Notes: generated by a model from the sequence alone, not told the origin. A stretch of 64,000 bases of DNA from Prosopocoilus inquinatus (GCA_036172665.1 CM069872.1:43448101-43512100); one strand, 5' to 3'; positions 22,050 to 34,228 are shown, counted from the stretch's first letter. Made by a program: numbers and translations.

Positions 22050-22135
22050 CCATAAAATAATAAGGGCTTATAACTTACCACTTCATCTTATTATTTTATG
22101 GAAAAAAAGAGCTTATAACTTACTACTTCATCTTT
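22050..22135 (+). repeat. Two-copy local duplication, about 45 bp
   Basis: GGGCTTATAACTTACCACTT and GAGCTTATAACTTACTACTT, each followed by CATCTT, occur about 50 bp apart. ATAAAATAATAAGGGC-type sequence around them is also palindromic with ATTATTTTAT. Confidence 0.6.
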
Positions 22136-22459
22136 TTAATATATTAATATTAATATTAATTATTTTTTTATCTCTCTATTTTCTGTTTTTTTTAATGTTT
22201 TCCTGTTTTAGTATATCGTCATTAGTTTACGATTTATAGTTCCATCGCTGCTTATTTTTAATGTGTTGTTTATTGTACGTATGTGTATGTGTGTCTCATA
22301 ATGTACGGAGAAAGTTAAAAGGCTAATTAGCTAGGAGAAATCACATTAAAGCTTTGTTCTTAATAAACTTTTGATGAAAAGTCAATAACTAAAAAGTCAC
22401 ATGAATTCAAAATGAAATTAATTAAAGAAACTTAAACTGTTGTAAATTTCTTGTTTTTG

Positions 22460-23028
22460 AGTTTTTGTAAGGCCTGTAAACGGGGGTTGAAAACTCACTT
22501 TTCATCGTAACAATTCGTACATACTTGGATTTCAATTTTATTTGTTAGTAACGTCCTGGTTTTCGAGTGGAAAACCAGAAATCGATTTCCAAATCGTTTA
22601 CTTATATTTTTTGGTAGTCGGTCCATTCCTTCTTTCTTTCTCAGTTTCTTTAATAGTCGTTTCTCATAATAGTTCAAATAAAAATCCGAATTTTTAATTA
22701 ACAACAATATACAGATACAAGGGAAATTTTCATACAATAACAAACAAATTGATTACAAACGAAATAATATGCGAATTTATTTATTTTTTATCTGTGGCGG
22801 TTGTCCAACGGGGTTCTAGGTTAGAGACTTGTCAGGACCTCAGGAGCAAACGTTGAATGAAGTAATTAATTAATTTTTAACAATTTACCATAAAATTGAA
22901 ACTGGAATATGAAAGAGAGAAGGCAAATCAACAAAAATCAATTTATTTCTAAAAATCTTTGATACCTGCTAATTTTTAAGTAGCAATGATGCTCACCCTT
23001 GCTGGTCGTGGATGCTTCTTAGTTGCAC
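22460..23028 (+). repeat. Dispersed repeat, copy B (with insertion)
   Basis: Homologue of 14769-15187 with the same ordered words. It carries about 150 extra bases around 22790-22900, including CGGTTGTCCAACGGGG, which looks faintly tRNA-like, and TCAGGACCTCAGGAG. The insertion in only one copy dates it after the duplication. The 82-codon minus frame at 22495-22743 crosses the repeat but is not kept in copy A. Confidence 0.68.
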
Positions 23029-23263
23029 AAAAAAAAACATTTATATTTTAATTAAAAAAAATACTTCAGAGCGAGGAGATTTAAGACGAGTTTTAAGCAG
23101 ACTAAGTCATATTCGGAGCTGCTTGGGCTTTCTTTTCTTGTCCATTTTATTACGCCATTCAGGGTGACGTGGGTGCTTTTTAATGACTTTCTGCTGATTC
23201 AACGATATTTTGCGGTGTATAAAGTGCAAACTTCTTCTTTTTTTTTAACATGATATGCTAGTG

Positions 23264-23438
23264 CAGCTTTTCCCAAACTTCTAGGTTTCAAGACTTCCGT
23301 TTGAGCTGTGTTATGATTTACGTCCCACCCCCTTTGCCAATTAATCATCGATTAAAATTTATTATTATTTTGCTACGCCCCCCTTTTAAGAATTATGAGC
23401 ACCCAAATGGGGCGCGCCCCACAGTTTAGGAAACACTG
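23264..23438. mobile_element. hAT-like MITE, 175 bp
   Basis: The left end is CAGCTTTTCCCAAACTTCTA. The right end reversed is CAGTGTTTCCTAAACTGTGG. CAGTG-TTCCCAAACT termini are typical of hAT non-autonomous elements. The flanking 8-mers (TGCTAGTG, CCCCGGTG) agree at only about half their positions, so the target duplication is either decayed or absent. No transposase sequence is inside. Confidence 0.6.
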
Positions 23439-24368
23439 CCCCGGTGTACCATATAAGCTCGCAGCTTGTATTTTATTTGTGTTTTTCAATGAGTCATATT
23501 TCGCTATGAGTTCTAATTTAATAAAGTATCTTAATTAAATAAAGTGTACTGAATCACAAAAAATAATGATAAGAATCTGGATTCTTAAATTTGGCCAAAA
23601 TCGAATTAAGAAAAAAGCTTTATTTGATCTCCCCTTTTAATTTTCTTCGTATGTTATAAGTTATGAGACACCCAGTATAAATGGCAAATACTTAACGTCA
23701 AAAGAAATATTCAAATGTTAAATTTTGTTTAATTTAAGATATTCTCTGACTACCCACAAGTCTGAGACATTTAACTTCCGCTACCTTTTTGATTCTTTAA
23801 ATATTGCACATTATTCATGTGTTTGTTATTTAAGTTTCATTTTTATTTTCTTGCAGTCCCTCTGTCTCTTGATCCTCGGTACATATATCCCTTAGTTGCA
23901 TCTGTTATAGTTGGGAGAATGGAAAAATTTAAATATTCTTTTTATTAATCTTACTAATTTCTAAATAATTGATGATCATGTCTAAAAGTGCATTATTTAA
24001 TTTGTTAAGTATTTCGAAATGCTTCGTAAAATGTAGTAACTTCTACTGCCATTATTTATAAGTAAATATTTAAAAATATTGCTTTGTTCGCAGTTAAATT
24101 AATTTAATTAACTAGCTAAGGAAGTAGTTATATATCTACGTATACCGTTCTTGAATAAAATGAGATCACAGAAATTCAATAAGCAAGAACAATCAGCGCA
24201 GATAACAGAAGGATAAAATTGTTAAAGAGTGAATGGGGTAGCATTACGTTACGAGTACACTAAAAAACAGTTTAATCTCTTTTGTATGTCTGTTCCGCTT
24301 TGCGTATGTTACATCGCCTATGTTCTCACTTCACAACAACCACTGGTATATGCATTTTGAAATGTTAT

Positions 24369-24493
24369 TACTATCCTGCTCAATAAAAACGATACTCCAG
24401 CATCCAAACTGCACTCGTTACGAAAACAGTGCGCGTCGCCACCATCCTCTCTCAATTGCTATAAGAGTCAGTTTTAATTGAGCATGATAGTAC
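24369..24493. mobile_element. Inverted-repeat element, about 125 bp
   Basis: TACTATCCTGCTCAATAAAA on the left mirrors TTTTAATTGAGCATGATAGT on the right with few mismatches. The centre (CACTCGTTACGAAAACAGTG) also pairs loosely. Non-coding. Confidence 0.55.
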
Positions 24494-25769
24494 CTTAGAT
24501 AAAGACCAATGAGGACTTTATTGACAAAACTCTCTTCTATAATCTGCTTCATACGTGTAAGTACTCATCAAAGTGTAAACCCTAACTAGTCGAGTATCTA
24601 TTTTTTTTTATATTAAAACAGCTTCCGTATTAAAAGAAGCAGCGTTCTATGTATGTTGTTGCGCCCATGCTTGCAAAATTAATTAATCAATGCAGCGCGA
24701 GGATAATTATTTTTTATTACGTAAGCTGAAACATAATCGATAAACAAACGTATTATTTTCAGGGTATTAAACAAATTCCACTTCTAATTTATTATAATAT
24801 CCAGCAGTAAATCATCACCTGTGTTATCATAGATAACCAGTGCGATAAATCTCTTTCCCTTTTTTCATAATTTATAAACGCCATCCCCAAACTGAAAGCT
24901 AGTCAATCACGATTTAAATTCGGGTGAACGCATCGATTTTATTGTGCGTGATGAATTGTATGCAGAGGGTCAGTAATAAATAAAGTTAAATAGAGTTAAT
25001 AACTAAAAAGAGAAACTCAAAGGTCATTTTAAAACATCTTTATAACACCCGCGATACATCAATAAATAACTCTTGTGTTATTTGCGCATTAAAAAGTGCT
25101 AAGTTCCCATTAGCGGGGATGAATTTTTTATAGGTTATTAAATTTTCTATAGCAATGAAGCAATACATTGTTGCAAGGCACTAAAGAAAAATATGGACTT
25201 GTTTATTAGCGCACGTGAAAGTCACGGTATAAAACTGAAAGGTATGACGATGAGCACGGCTGTACGCACGGGTGTAAGGTAGGGTTCCTAGATGTGACTG
25301 ACATTTAACTTGTTTGAGAGGGAGCTGTCATTCTTGTTAGTAATTTCAGATTTTATGGTTGACCGATTTAATTTAATATTATTGTTCATAGTAATAATTT
25401 CTCACTAGTTAGGAAAATAAAATGTAATTTTTCTATTTCATAAAATTATTCGTGGTCGAAAAAGAGCAACTGAAGAAAGAAAACTGTCTTCCAAGGTACA
25501 AAAGGAAAGCACATTAAACTATTTCTTACTTAAGCATATGCTGAACTTTGAACTTTCCCATTTCGATTAATTTTTCACCAAAGTCAAAGAATAGTATACT
25601 TAATTAAATAATTAGGCTTAAATGTAAGTGAGAATCAAAGCAGATAGGTTAATACACTTTTATTTTAGAATACTTGTGATTTTCTTTTATTAGTAGAGTC
25701 GAGCACTTGCGTTTTTGCGTATGTCGCAGGTATATTATACACAGGGACAAGAATTCGAGCCAGTGGTTC

Positions 25770-25970
25770 CGCGAATTATACGACGAAAATTTAATACTCT
25801 GACTATATGCAGCCTCGCCCATAATAATTTCTGCGAAGCGCAATCGTTTGCTTCTTCCCCTCCGACTCAATAACTACGGAGCTGCGGAAACGTGGCAGGA
25901 GTAAATAGTACATTCGGTTTGAAAAGCGCCCAACAATAAGTGGCCTAAATTCTTTTCCCTGGTTATATCA
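25770..25970 (+). repeat. Dispersed repeat pair, copy A
   Basis: Contains CGAAAATTTAATACTC, then a GCC(T/C)CGCCC word, then, after about 90 bp, GGAGTAAATAGTACATTCGG and GAAAAGCG. The same blocks in the same order occur at 28045-28475. Minus-strand frames of 60-99 codons here (25874-26173) do not survive in copy B. Confidence 0.6.
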
Positions 25971-26656
25971 TAAAACATCTGCAGCACTAGAGTAAATGTT
26001 GCTGCTTCATTGGGTGCAGACTTTTTATGACGGTGTTTCCATCGTCCCGCGTTGTGCCATCTCTCTTCCACATACTGAATGTTACGTAGCAAATGCAGCG
26101 TTGGATCACCTTTATATCTGTCACCATGGTAAAAGCACAGAAAATTAAAAAAATCCACAAAATTCCCATACAATTAGAGCGAATATTTTAGCTTACATTC
26201 TCTGTGGTCGTTTCAAAACAGGGCGATTTTACTGTGAATTATTTTTTTATCACGAAGCCGACAACGCCGGTTTAATTCCTCTTAATAATAAAAAGTGGGC
26301 ATCGACTGTGTTAGCGTTTAATCGAAATTTATGTGCTTCATGGTGCGTGATATTAGTTTAGAGCAGAGAGGCACTTCCCCATCAGAAATACGTCATTTAA
26401 AAAGAGCACACATTAAATGAATTGTTAAAAAAAATAATATTGCGGGCGGTGTTATTGGATTGTGCCATGCTTTTGTACAAATCGAAATCACAAACTGTAA
26501 AATTCGTTTACAAATAACTCGTTTTCCGTTTCGAATTGGAAACGATGACATATAATTTTTATAAATTCGAAAACACACATAAACTATAAATGCATAGTTT
26601 TTAGCAACTGTCATCTCACCCTTGTATTAAATGTAGTCAACTTTATTTAAAAATTA

Positions 26657-26745
26657 GAACATATAAAATAGCGACATCTTACTATCGCTTTTTGACCTAA
26701 CATTGCAAAAGCAGCGATAGTAAGATGTCGCTATTTTATATGTTC
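26657..26745. repeat. Perfect hairpin, 33-bp arms
   Basis: The left arm (26657-26689) and right arm (26713-26745) are exact reverse complements over 33 bp, with a 23-nt loop. The arm includes ATAGCGACATCTTACTATCG. A near-identical single arm lies at 6403-6433. Perfect arms mean recent origin or gene-conversion-like upkeep. The transcript would form a strong stem of pre-miRNA size, though the uninterrupted pairing is more typical of a MITE. Confidence 0.85.
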
Positions 26746-27239
26746 ATCATTCTTACATCGCAATTGCGAATAAATTGGGCAAGTCGTTTTTGGTCTGCAG
26801 TGGGAATGTCGAGCTACGTTTCTGCTGAAGAAGCCCCAAGCAGGGATGAAACAGCTGTCCAGAGGCTGCTCGAGGTTCTCACTGCAATCAAAAACGATTT
26901 GCACAATTTTTTTTTAAAAATTAGAGTATTTAAATAAATGAATAAAATTAGTACTTAGGTATAAACTCCAAATAAATATTATATCTGTAATAAAATATCA
27001 CTTTAATCTTTTTCCAGACCATTACTCCAATGGAAAACATATAATACGTTTCATGAGTTCCGTACAAAGAACCTGAGCTTATATAAGAGAAGCTTAAATT
27101 ATACGACCGAAACAATATACTTCTGCGAAAGCATTCTTTACACAGCTCCCGATGAAATTAAACTCGAACAAAGCGGTCCATAAAAATCTTACAGAATAAC
27201 AACGAATGAACTAAATTACTTCCCCGATTTTCCAATTAC

Positions 27240-27540
27240 AAAATCCCGGGGTGTTTGGTAAACTAGGAAATGAAACGTGGACGTTATCACGTTTCCGCAC
27301 GGTCGGTATTATTTCGTTTTCAGCAGGCATGGCGTTTACGGACGCGAATAAATTTCTGTTTAATTTAGCGGACCACATAAACATTACTTCTTTTTGTCCT
27401 GCTCGATGCGAACCCGTTGCAGGACTACCTGTTGCCAGAAAGCCCTTCCTTAAAATAAATTACTTCAAACGAACACGGTCGATGCTGAAAAATTCATCCG
27501 CGTTAACGTCGTTGTTCCTGTAACTGAATTCAGCTCAGCT
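27240..27540. other. GC-richer unique island
   Basis: Balanced composition, not repeated in the window. The 90-codon plus frame here has no domain or initiation context I would trust. Confidence 0.28.
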
Positions 27541-28044
27541 AATTGCTTGGTGGGGCATGATTTTAATCGTGTTTTCTTTTGGTTAGTGGTGGTCTTGATT
27601 TACGGTTTTCGTTTCGAGAATTACTTTTAGAAACCCAATTCAAAAACGAATACGGGGTTTGCGATTAATTCATTCAAATAATTGCAAATTTGTTTAAAAA
27701 AAAAAAACGTAACAACGTTTTGAAAACACAAATTTGAAAAGACATAACAAAATTTAATTTTTTATTTTCATTTAGAAAATCAAATAATACATATATTGAT
27801 AAAAAATATTTGTGTTTTCAGGTTGTATATTTTTTTTTGTATTGATTAAATCAGATCACCGCTGATCGCATAAAGAATCAAAGAGGGCCACGTGTTAGGG
27901 GCTATTAATCACTGTTGCATTCTATACTTCGGATCAAATAAGGTTGAATATGACTCATCGCGCTTTAACGTACGAATCAGTCCCTGGAAACCGAATGTCT
28001 TCAATAACATCATAATAGATTATTACCAAGGAAAAGAAATCGGG

Positions 28045-28475
28045 CCTCTTCCGCGCTCAGTACGAAAATTTAATACTCGGACTGTACTAGCTCCGCCCGC
28101 AATATTTGGAAGGGAGTTATCTCATGTGGCTGCATCGAGCACAATACTGTCGACTTGTAGGAGTTTTTATGGTTTGCAATTAAATATTTAAAGTATCTGG
28201 TGATTTGCAGCGACTATTACATGCATTTTTATATTTTCAAAGAGAAACTTTCTTCTATTATCTCTCTAGGATGTGCGAACGTTTTGACGATCAAATACAT
28301 TTAAATCGTTTAGTCGTCGAAGAGAAAACCTGAACTAACTTTGCATATCTTCCCTCTCCATCCAATGACAAGAAGCATCGCAGCCGCGCAAAGGTGGAAG
28401 GAGTGAACAGTACATTCGGCGTGAAAAGCGTCGGTACTAAGTGGGCCCAATTCTTAAGCTTGGTTATTACCGATT
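28045..28475 (+). repeat. Dispersed repeat pair, copy B (interrupted)
   Basis: Matches copy A in two blocks: 28045-28115 (CGAAAATTTAATACTC) and 28370-28475 (GGAGTGAACAGTACATTCGG, GAAAAGCG, then AGTGGGCC). They are separated by about 250 bp that are absent between the corresponding blocks of copy A. Confidence 0.58.
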
Positions 28476-28703
28476 TCTTTCTTTTTTTAATACACAAAAA
28501 AACTAGTGTGGATATATGAAATAAAATACAATCAGTTGGCAAAACTTGTACTGAATAGTTAGGGGTCATACCCATCCTTATTTGGTCCAAACTATAGCAA
28601 AATCTACCTATTAGTTATAGTGAGTAAATAGAAGACAGAGTAATAGACACCACATGAGTATAAACGAAATAGTTTTATTAATTAACGTTGCCGGTTGAAA
28701 GCA

Positions 28704-28918
28704 CGGGGCCCTAGTTCCTTCTGCTATCTTGATTTATCTTGGTGACAACGTGCAACACTGTAATATCCCTATTTTATTTTCTTGACTTAATTTGATGACC
28801 TCGGGGTCCTGGTTCCTTCAACTATCTTGACTTATTTTGGTAACAGCGTGCAACGTTGTGATATCTCTATTGTATTTTCTTGGCTTAATTTGGTGAGAAC
28901 GTGCAACACCGTAACACT
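28704..28918 (+). repeat. Two-and-a-bit tandem units of 98 bp
   Basis: Units start at 28704 (CGGGGCCCTAGTTCCTTC) and 28802 (CGGGGTCCTGGTTCCTTC). Each ends in a CTTGACTTAATTTG or CTTGGCTTAATTTG word. A third partial copy begins GAACGTGCAACACCG at 28898. The 124-codon plus frame at 28827-29201 begins inside the repeat and is not supported as a gene. Confidence 0.75.
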
Positions 28919-30570
28919 TCCATTTCATTTCCACATTTCTCTCAGTCAGTCTATCATTCATTTACTCATAATAAACGGTAACACAGACAGTGTCGGCGGC
29001 AAGACCACAGTGTATAGTATTCATATTATTCTTTTTGAGATATATTACAGTTGCCGTCATTCTGAAACATCGTTACTTTCACTCATGATAGTCCGCATCT
29101 TCCATTCTGTGAGGCCGACACGATCTATTACTTTTTTACTCTTGGGATTGCATATTTCTAAAGCGCAGGTATGCGTATTCTTCCCGACGGTATTTTTCTA
29201 ATTTATGATTGACTGATTTCACACGTGGTCCTTTCGTTTTCGCGCTACAAGCAGCCATTGCGGCGGCATCCTCAGTACTTGGGCCAACAGTCAAAGAGTG
29301 CAGTTGTATTTCGTTTCGTATTGGTAATTTGAGTTTGGAAAGTTTATTTGTCCGTATGGACATATCTCGAATTCGGCTTTGTAGACCATTCTTTTGACGC
29401 TAGTGTATTATTAAGGAGCCTGGGAAAGTTACACACGGGCTTCATCCCCCTCAGTTTTTAAAGCCCTTCGCCGTTTCCGTTTCTATCGCCTGCAGCTTGT
29501 AGCGTTCTCACAAGTAATCAGTAGTAGTAGTTGTTCTTTCGTTCCGATTGACCATGTTTATTTCCGGCCCCTTCCGCACCGACGAGAAAGTTTTGGGAAA
29601 CGAAATAAGGACAGCGTGTCAACCGTGGCATTCCCAAAGACGAGCAAGATCTAACACCGTAAGTGCTTTGCGCTTCATTTTGGGAGTGACGCCCTAGTAG
29701 ACGATATACAGCGTGTCCTAGAAACCCGTTTGCTTGCCACACAACGTTCGTGAATTTAATTTGAAGAGCGTTAGATGTTATTTGAGTCACTGTTAGGTTA
29801 TCCTCGAAGAGCTATTAAAAATCTTGTTCGTTTGATTTACCGTTAAATAGTAAATAATTAAAATATCGGTATTTTATTTGGTTTTGAGTGCAATAAATTG
29901 CCAGTATTTTAGTTTCATTGTTCAATTTATTTAAGTTTAGAATGTAACCTCACGGAGTTTGTGAATATTTTTGCTTGGGGCAATCTATTACGATAAAATA
30001 ATAAATGGATAAATAAATAAAACGAATCAAGTATTCTAAATATAAATAAATAAACCGTTTTGCTATTAGTGTTGTAATCGGGGGGTCGAATGAATTCTTG
30101 ATTGAATTCTTTGCCGAAGCTTTCGAGTTTATCAACTTACTAGCTTCGGGCACAACTTTTACCTTTGGAAATTTCGACGAAAATGAGAAAGAGATTGGAT
30201 TTTTAAAGCCCAAACTCTCTAATTTCACATAAATAAACTATTTTAATCAAAACGTTGTAAGTGACATTTTGAATATTTGTTTCGTGCTAAAAATAACTTG
30301 TATGGGCCTTTTTGGAAAGAGAGCCCTCAAATAAAAAAGTACCCCTAATTCATTCTTGAATAATTTAAAGCGCGTATCTTAAAAATCGTGTGGTAATTTG
30401 CTAAATTTTAGATCGGACTCTTAAATGGTTTTGGGTTACTTTTAACATCCCTTAGAAATCCTGAATGGCTTTGAGTTATCATATATACATACACCCTACT
30501 GATTAAAACAAAATCCCCTCTTAACCAATCTATATAAGAAGAGAACTATAAAAATCATTATAATGAACTG
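28919..30570. other. Non-coding DNA
   Basis: Moderately GC-richer between 29050 and 29800 with several overlapping open frames on both strands and no consistent one. No repeat seen. Confidence 0.35.
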
Positions 30571-30574
30571 TTAG

Positions 30575-30800
30575 GTGGATTCTAGTTTTATCGGTCCGTT
30601 TATCAACGCCATCGATAGTCTATCATCCTTCTGAATAATGACAAGTTGCCAAGTCTGGCCAGAATACAGCCAGCTTGAAGAGGTGCCAAAAAGCCTTTTT
30701 CGATATATTTTAGAATGAGAAATCTCTTCTTTTTTTGGCGATTGGGGCAGTGCATTAATTTTGAGAGGCGACGTGGTTGAAGTTTCCGAAGAAATACATT
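30575..30800 (-). pseudogene. Possible mariner/IS630-like transposase fragment
   Basis: One minus frame reads FWPDLATCHYSEG (30668-30627), followed by stops and TIDGVDKRT. FWPDLA-HY is the motif preceding the second catalytic Asp region in some IS630/Tc1/mariner-type DDE transposases. Adjacent residues do not extend the match convincingly, and a 78-codon frame overlaps in another phase. I therefore treat it as a weak hint only. Confidence 0.3.
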
Positions 30801-31147
30801 TCATCACCGATCACGAAGCATTTGCATTGCACCAGCAATCCTTATACAATGTCCGGCAGCGAGTTCATATTTTCTTGTTCTATTTTGCTTGCAATCTGGA
30901 ACTGTTCGAGACTTGAAACTTTTAAAGTTAGTTTTAACTTTCACCTTCTACAGACAAATTTTTGTTTGTACTTTCTTGACTACCTTCTGTTCTCTCTTCT
31001 GGTTCGTCATTCTATACTCGTCTCCCAATATATTTAAAGTATTCTAACTTATTTTATGTGATCTAATTTTGCCGTCTTCACCCTTTAGTCCAAATGAAAG
31101 CAAAGTAAAAGTGTATGACCTTTTTTTACTGCGAAAGTTTTGATAGA

Positions 31148-31437
31148 TACAGGTATTTGTAAAATAAGTGCAGAAATTTTAACATAGGAGGGGGGAGGGA
31201 ATTATTTTATTCGCCCTTTATGCGCTATTTTTAATAAAAAACACTAAGACTCTAGCTAATAAAATTAATTATTATTATTAATTATGGACTTTATTTTTTT
31301 TTAATTCTTGTGGTCAACATCTGCGAAGGAACCCAGTAAGTATTTTTCTTGCTTTAAGAGCGCCTCATAACAGGCGAATAAAATAATTTCCCCCTCCTAC
31401 TTTAAAATAAATACGTTTATTTTACAAACAGACTGTA
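31148..31437. mobile_element. TA-flanked inverted-repeat element, about 290 bp
   Basis: The ends read TACAGGTATTTGTAAAATAA and, reversed, TACAGTCTGTTTGTAAAATAA-like sequence. A second matched block follows: AGGAGGGGGGAGGGAATTAT against AGGAGGGGGAAATTAT, continuing into TTTATTCGCC. A poly-G run of six is conspicuous in this AT-rich DNA. No coding. Confidence 0.65.
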
Positions 31438-32059
31438 TGTGTACCACCTGTGCAAAATTAACTAACAACTTGAAGCTAATTAAGTTTACATTACAGGTAA
31501 ATGTTTAACAGAAGGACAAACAGTTTCTGTATTTGTGTTTAATTATATCAGAATTACCTGCCAGCGTAGTAAGATAGGAGCAAGAATTATGTCTATAATG
31601 AGTAGTGCACGGTTGGATGCTTCTCGTCGTCCTTTTCTTGTCTACCTATTTACCATAGGAATCAGTAATTCCTGTTCGTTTACTGCATCTTATGCCTCGT
31701 AATGCTTTAATAATAAGACAGTAGCAAGAAATATTGGTTATATTGATTATAGTAAAACAAGAGTAAGTATACTTAGAATAATAAGTAATATCCACTGCCC
31801 TTGAATTAAAAAGAAACTCAAACCAGTTTTACATTGTCATACAAAATTGTACCAGAAAAAGGTATATCAAGTTTTAGGACAGCGAAAAATAGAAAAAGAA
31901 ATGGTGGTATCATAAGATAATACAGAAACATACATGCATTTGTGTTAACTTCATATATTAATAATAATAAAATAATAACTTTACTTAGAGAATTTAAAAT
32001 ATACAGCAGTGTATATTTATTTATAATTGTATTTTCATTATTGAAGTTTGTTCTTGTCC
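31438..32059. other. AT-rich non-coding DNA
   Basis: No gene or repeat supported. Confidence 0.4.
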
Positions 32060-32142
32060 GATGAAAATAGTAAGTACAAAGATTTTTAATCTCAAACCGG
32101 TTTGAGATTAAAAAAACTTTGTACTTAATTTTATTTTCGTTA
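32060..32142. repeat. Near-perfect palindrome, about 27-bp arms, no loop
   Basis: AAGTACAAAGATTTTTAATC then TCAAACC meets GGTTTGA then GATTAAAAAAACTTTGTACTT directly at the centre (32098/32099, core ACCGGT). Weaker symmetry reaches out to GAAAATA/TATTTTC. A single arm is at 42838-42866. Confidence 0.82.
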
Positions 32143-32339
32143 TAATTTTTGATTTATTAGCTAAAATTAAATTAAATTATCCAAATCTCCTCATGCTTCA
32201 GGCGGCATTTAAAAGCTTCTGCTTTTAAATCGAAAAAGTTCTGAATTTTTAAATTACCTATTCCAAAATAATTAATTAATTAATCTGAAATTGCTGTTTT
32301 AGTATAATGTGAAGCAGCCTTTAGGGTAAAATAATAATT

Positions 32340-32760
32340 AAATGTTTTTGCACTGTAAGATTATTCGTCGACTAAGTAAACAGGTGGGAAAAAACATACT
32401 CGAATAATGTTGCAGACATTATGCGATTTTGGCTATATTAAACGAACAATTTATTGACAAAATAAACAGTTCCACACATGTATTTAATAATGTATAACAC
32501 GGACGGCCAACGCAAATTTCACGAGTAAATATTCCCCTAATAACAAACAACAACAAGCTCCGATTACAACTCTGATCTGATTTTAAATATTCACGGGCTT
32601 TATCTTTGTTATCACGGTGTTAAATTTTCAGGGTTATATCCGACGATAAACAATACAAATTCCGGTGGTAATATCATCGCCCGTGCTGAATAAGCACGGG
32701 CACGGGTGTAATAATGTGTTAATATTAAAACTGACGTAAAATTCAATTATTTTCGGTTCG
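32340..32760. other. Unique island with TTATC words and a GC hairpin
   Basis: Contains GATA-type words (TTTATC, TTATCA) and an 8-bp perfect GC-rich hairpin, GCCCGTGC/GCACGGGC (32679-32701), immediately followed by another CACGGG. Possibly regulatory, which is inference. Confidence 0.28.
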
Positions 32761-32842
32761 AGAAATTTTGTTTGACGGTATAACTATAGTATAGGGACCA
32801 TACAAAAAATCTTGGTTAAATACGGCCCTAATACGTGCATTA

Positions 32843-33004
32843 TTATTACTTTTATCCGACACCTGTTTATTATGAAGTCATAATAATGCCGATTTTGCAT
32901 ATATTATGAGGTCTCTAAAACACTAGTGGAATTTTGAACCCATAATCAAACTGTTGTTCAAAATCGACTTCATAATAAATAGGTATTGGATAAAACTATT
33001 TATT
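32843..33004. mobile_element. Inverted-repeat element, about 160 bp
   Basis: CTTTTATCCGACACCTGTTT plus ATTATGAAGTC on the left is mirrored by GACTTCATAATAAATAGGTA plus TTGGATAAAA on the right. Internal sequence also pairs (GATTTTGC with TCAAAATC). Non-coding. Confidence 0.65.
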
Positions 33005-33122
33005 ACAGACATGGCATAACAGCAAATAAGTCATTCAAGAAAAAGCAAGCGAGCAAGTTTTCGTGGCTAAACATTTCTTTCGTGACTTATTTGCCTTATG
33101 AGACACTTGTATAATAAATAGC
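32996..33122. mobile_element. Second inverted-repeat element abutting the first
   Basis: TATTTATTA and GCAAATAAGTCA on the left mirror TGACTTATTTGCC and ATAATAAATA on the right, over about 125 bp. It shares its left ATTTATTA edge with the end of the preceding element, so one probably inserted at the border of the other. Confidence 0.5.
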
Positions 33123-33229
33123 TATTATAATAGATTTTTTTAACAAAAGCGATTTTCAGTCGTAAAGCCATTTTAGTTACACATCTTAAATATTTTCAAA
33201 ACATATGAAATCATTGATGTTTCATATCA

Positions 33230-33397
33230 GGACTCTTATTCTCGAATCAGGGGAACAAACTTGCAAGAGTACGTGACGTCAAATTGACGCAGTTCTCCTA
33301 CGATTTATATAGGCTTGCATGAGAGTCTACGTCATTTTGACGTAGACGTAGACTGTTCCCTTGCGAATCTGCTTTCCTGATTCGAGAATAAGGTCCC
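33230..33397. mobile_element. Inverted-repeat MITE, about 168 bp
   Basis: GGACTCTTATTCTCGAATCAGG on the left, shortened here to its core CTTATTCTCGAATCAGG, faces CCTGATTCGAGAATAAG on the right exactly. Inner blocks (CTTGCAAGAG, CCTTGCGAATC) pair more loosely. The interior has TGACGTCA-like palindromes. Non-coding. Confidence 0.7.
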
Positions 33398-34228
33398 AGG
33401 ATAAAAGACAGCAAAAGTTCACTGAGTGAAAAACAGATTACAGCGCGTTTTGACTTTTCAGATTCACCTAAAATGTGAAATTCATCGTGGTAGTTTAGAA
33501 AGATTTGGAATATTCAAAAAATATTCATGTTGAGGTACTCGTGATAATTTTCGTGATAATTGTCGTGGGTGGGTTGTGGCAATGTAATCAAACGAAACGA
33601 AAATGAAAACAGAATTTGTTTGTTCTCTAAATATATCATATTATTAATAAAAAAAATGGTTCATGACTACTTATCAAAAAACGTTCCCGAGATTACTTTG
33701 CTAGAAAGTATTTTGATTGATAAAATCGACCGATCTCCTTTCCTAAGCTTTAGACTGCGTTCGCAAAGTCTTCTTGAGTAGTGCATAGGAGTGAATAACA
33801 TGAAAAGCAAGATATGAGAGGGAAAGAATATTACCCACGAAACACAAAGGACAGTTTACGAACACACTCTTAGGGTCGGTCTTTCTCTTCTTTAAAATTC
33901 TTCTATTCCATAAACTCGACAATGATTTCTAAAACATTACAAGGCAGATACATTTACGAGGAAGCTGAAGGACCGGACCTTAATATAGAAAACGTATTCA
34001 CAAACTGAGAAATGTTATATGACTAACGTATTAAAGCTTCATTGGATTCACAGGTGGAAGTAATTCGCTTTTATCAGTTTGGATTAGTCTTAAACTATCA
34101 AATTCACAAAAGGTTAATTGTTACAATTTATAACATCAGTTCAAATTCTAACCTTAATATAATATTTGTAACTTAACTGACTTTGCAAACAAGAAACATA
34201 ACTTCATAAGTGATAATTGAAATTAATC

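Noticed and set aside
22790..22850. tRNA or SINE head at CGGTTGTCCAACGGGG
   Set aside because: No B box and no cloverleaf could be drawn.
28827..29201. 124-codon plus frame
   Set aside because: It begins inside a 98-bp tandem repeat and has no initiation context, domain or splice logic.
30575..30800. Confident mariner-type transposase pseudogene
   Set aside because: Only one 13-residue motif fits and the flanking residues do not extend it, so it is listed only at low confidence.
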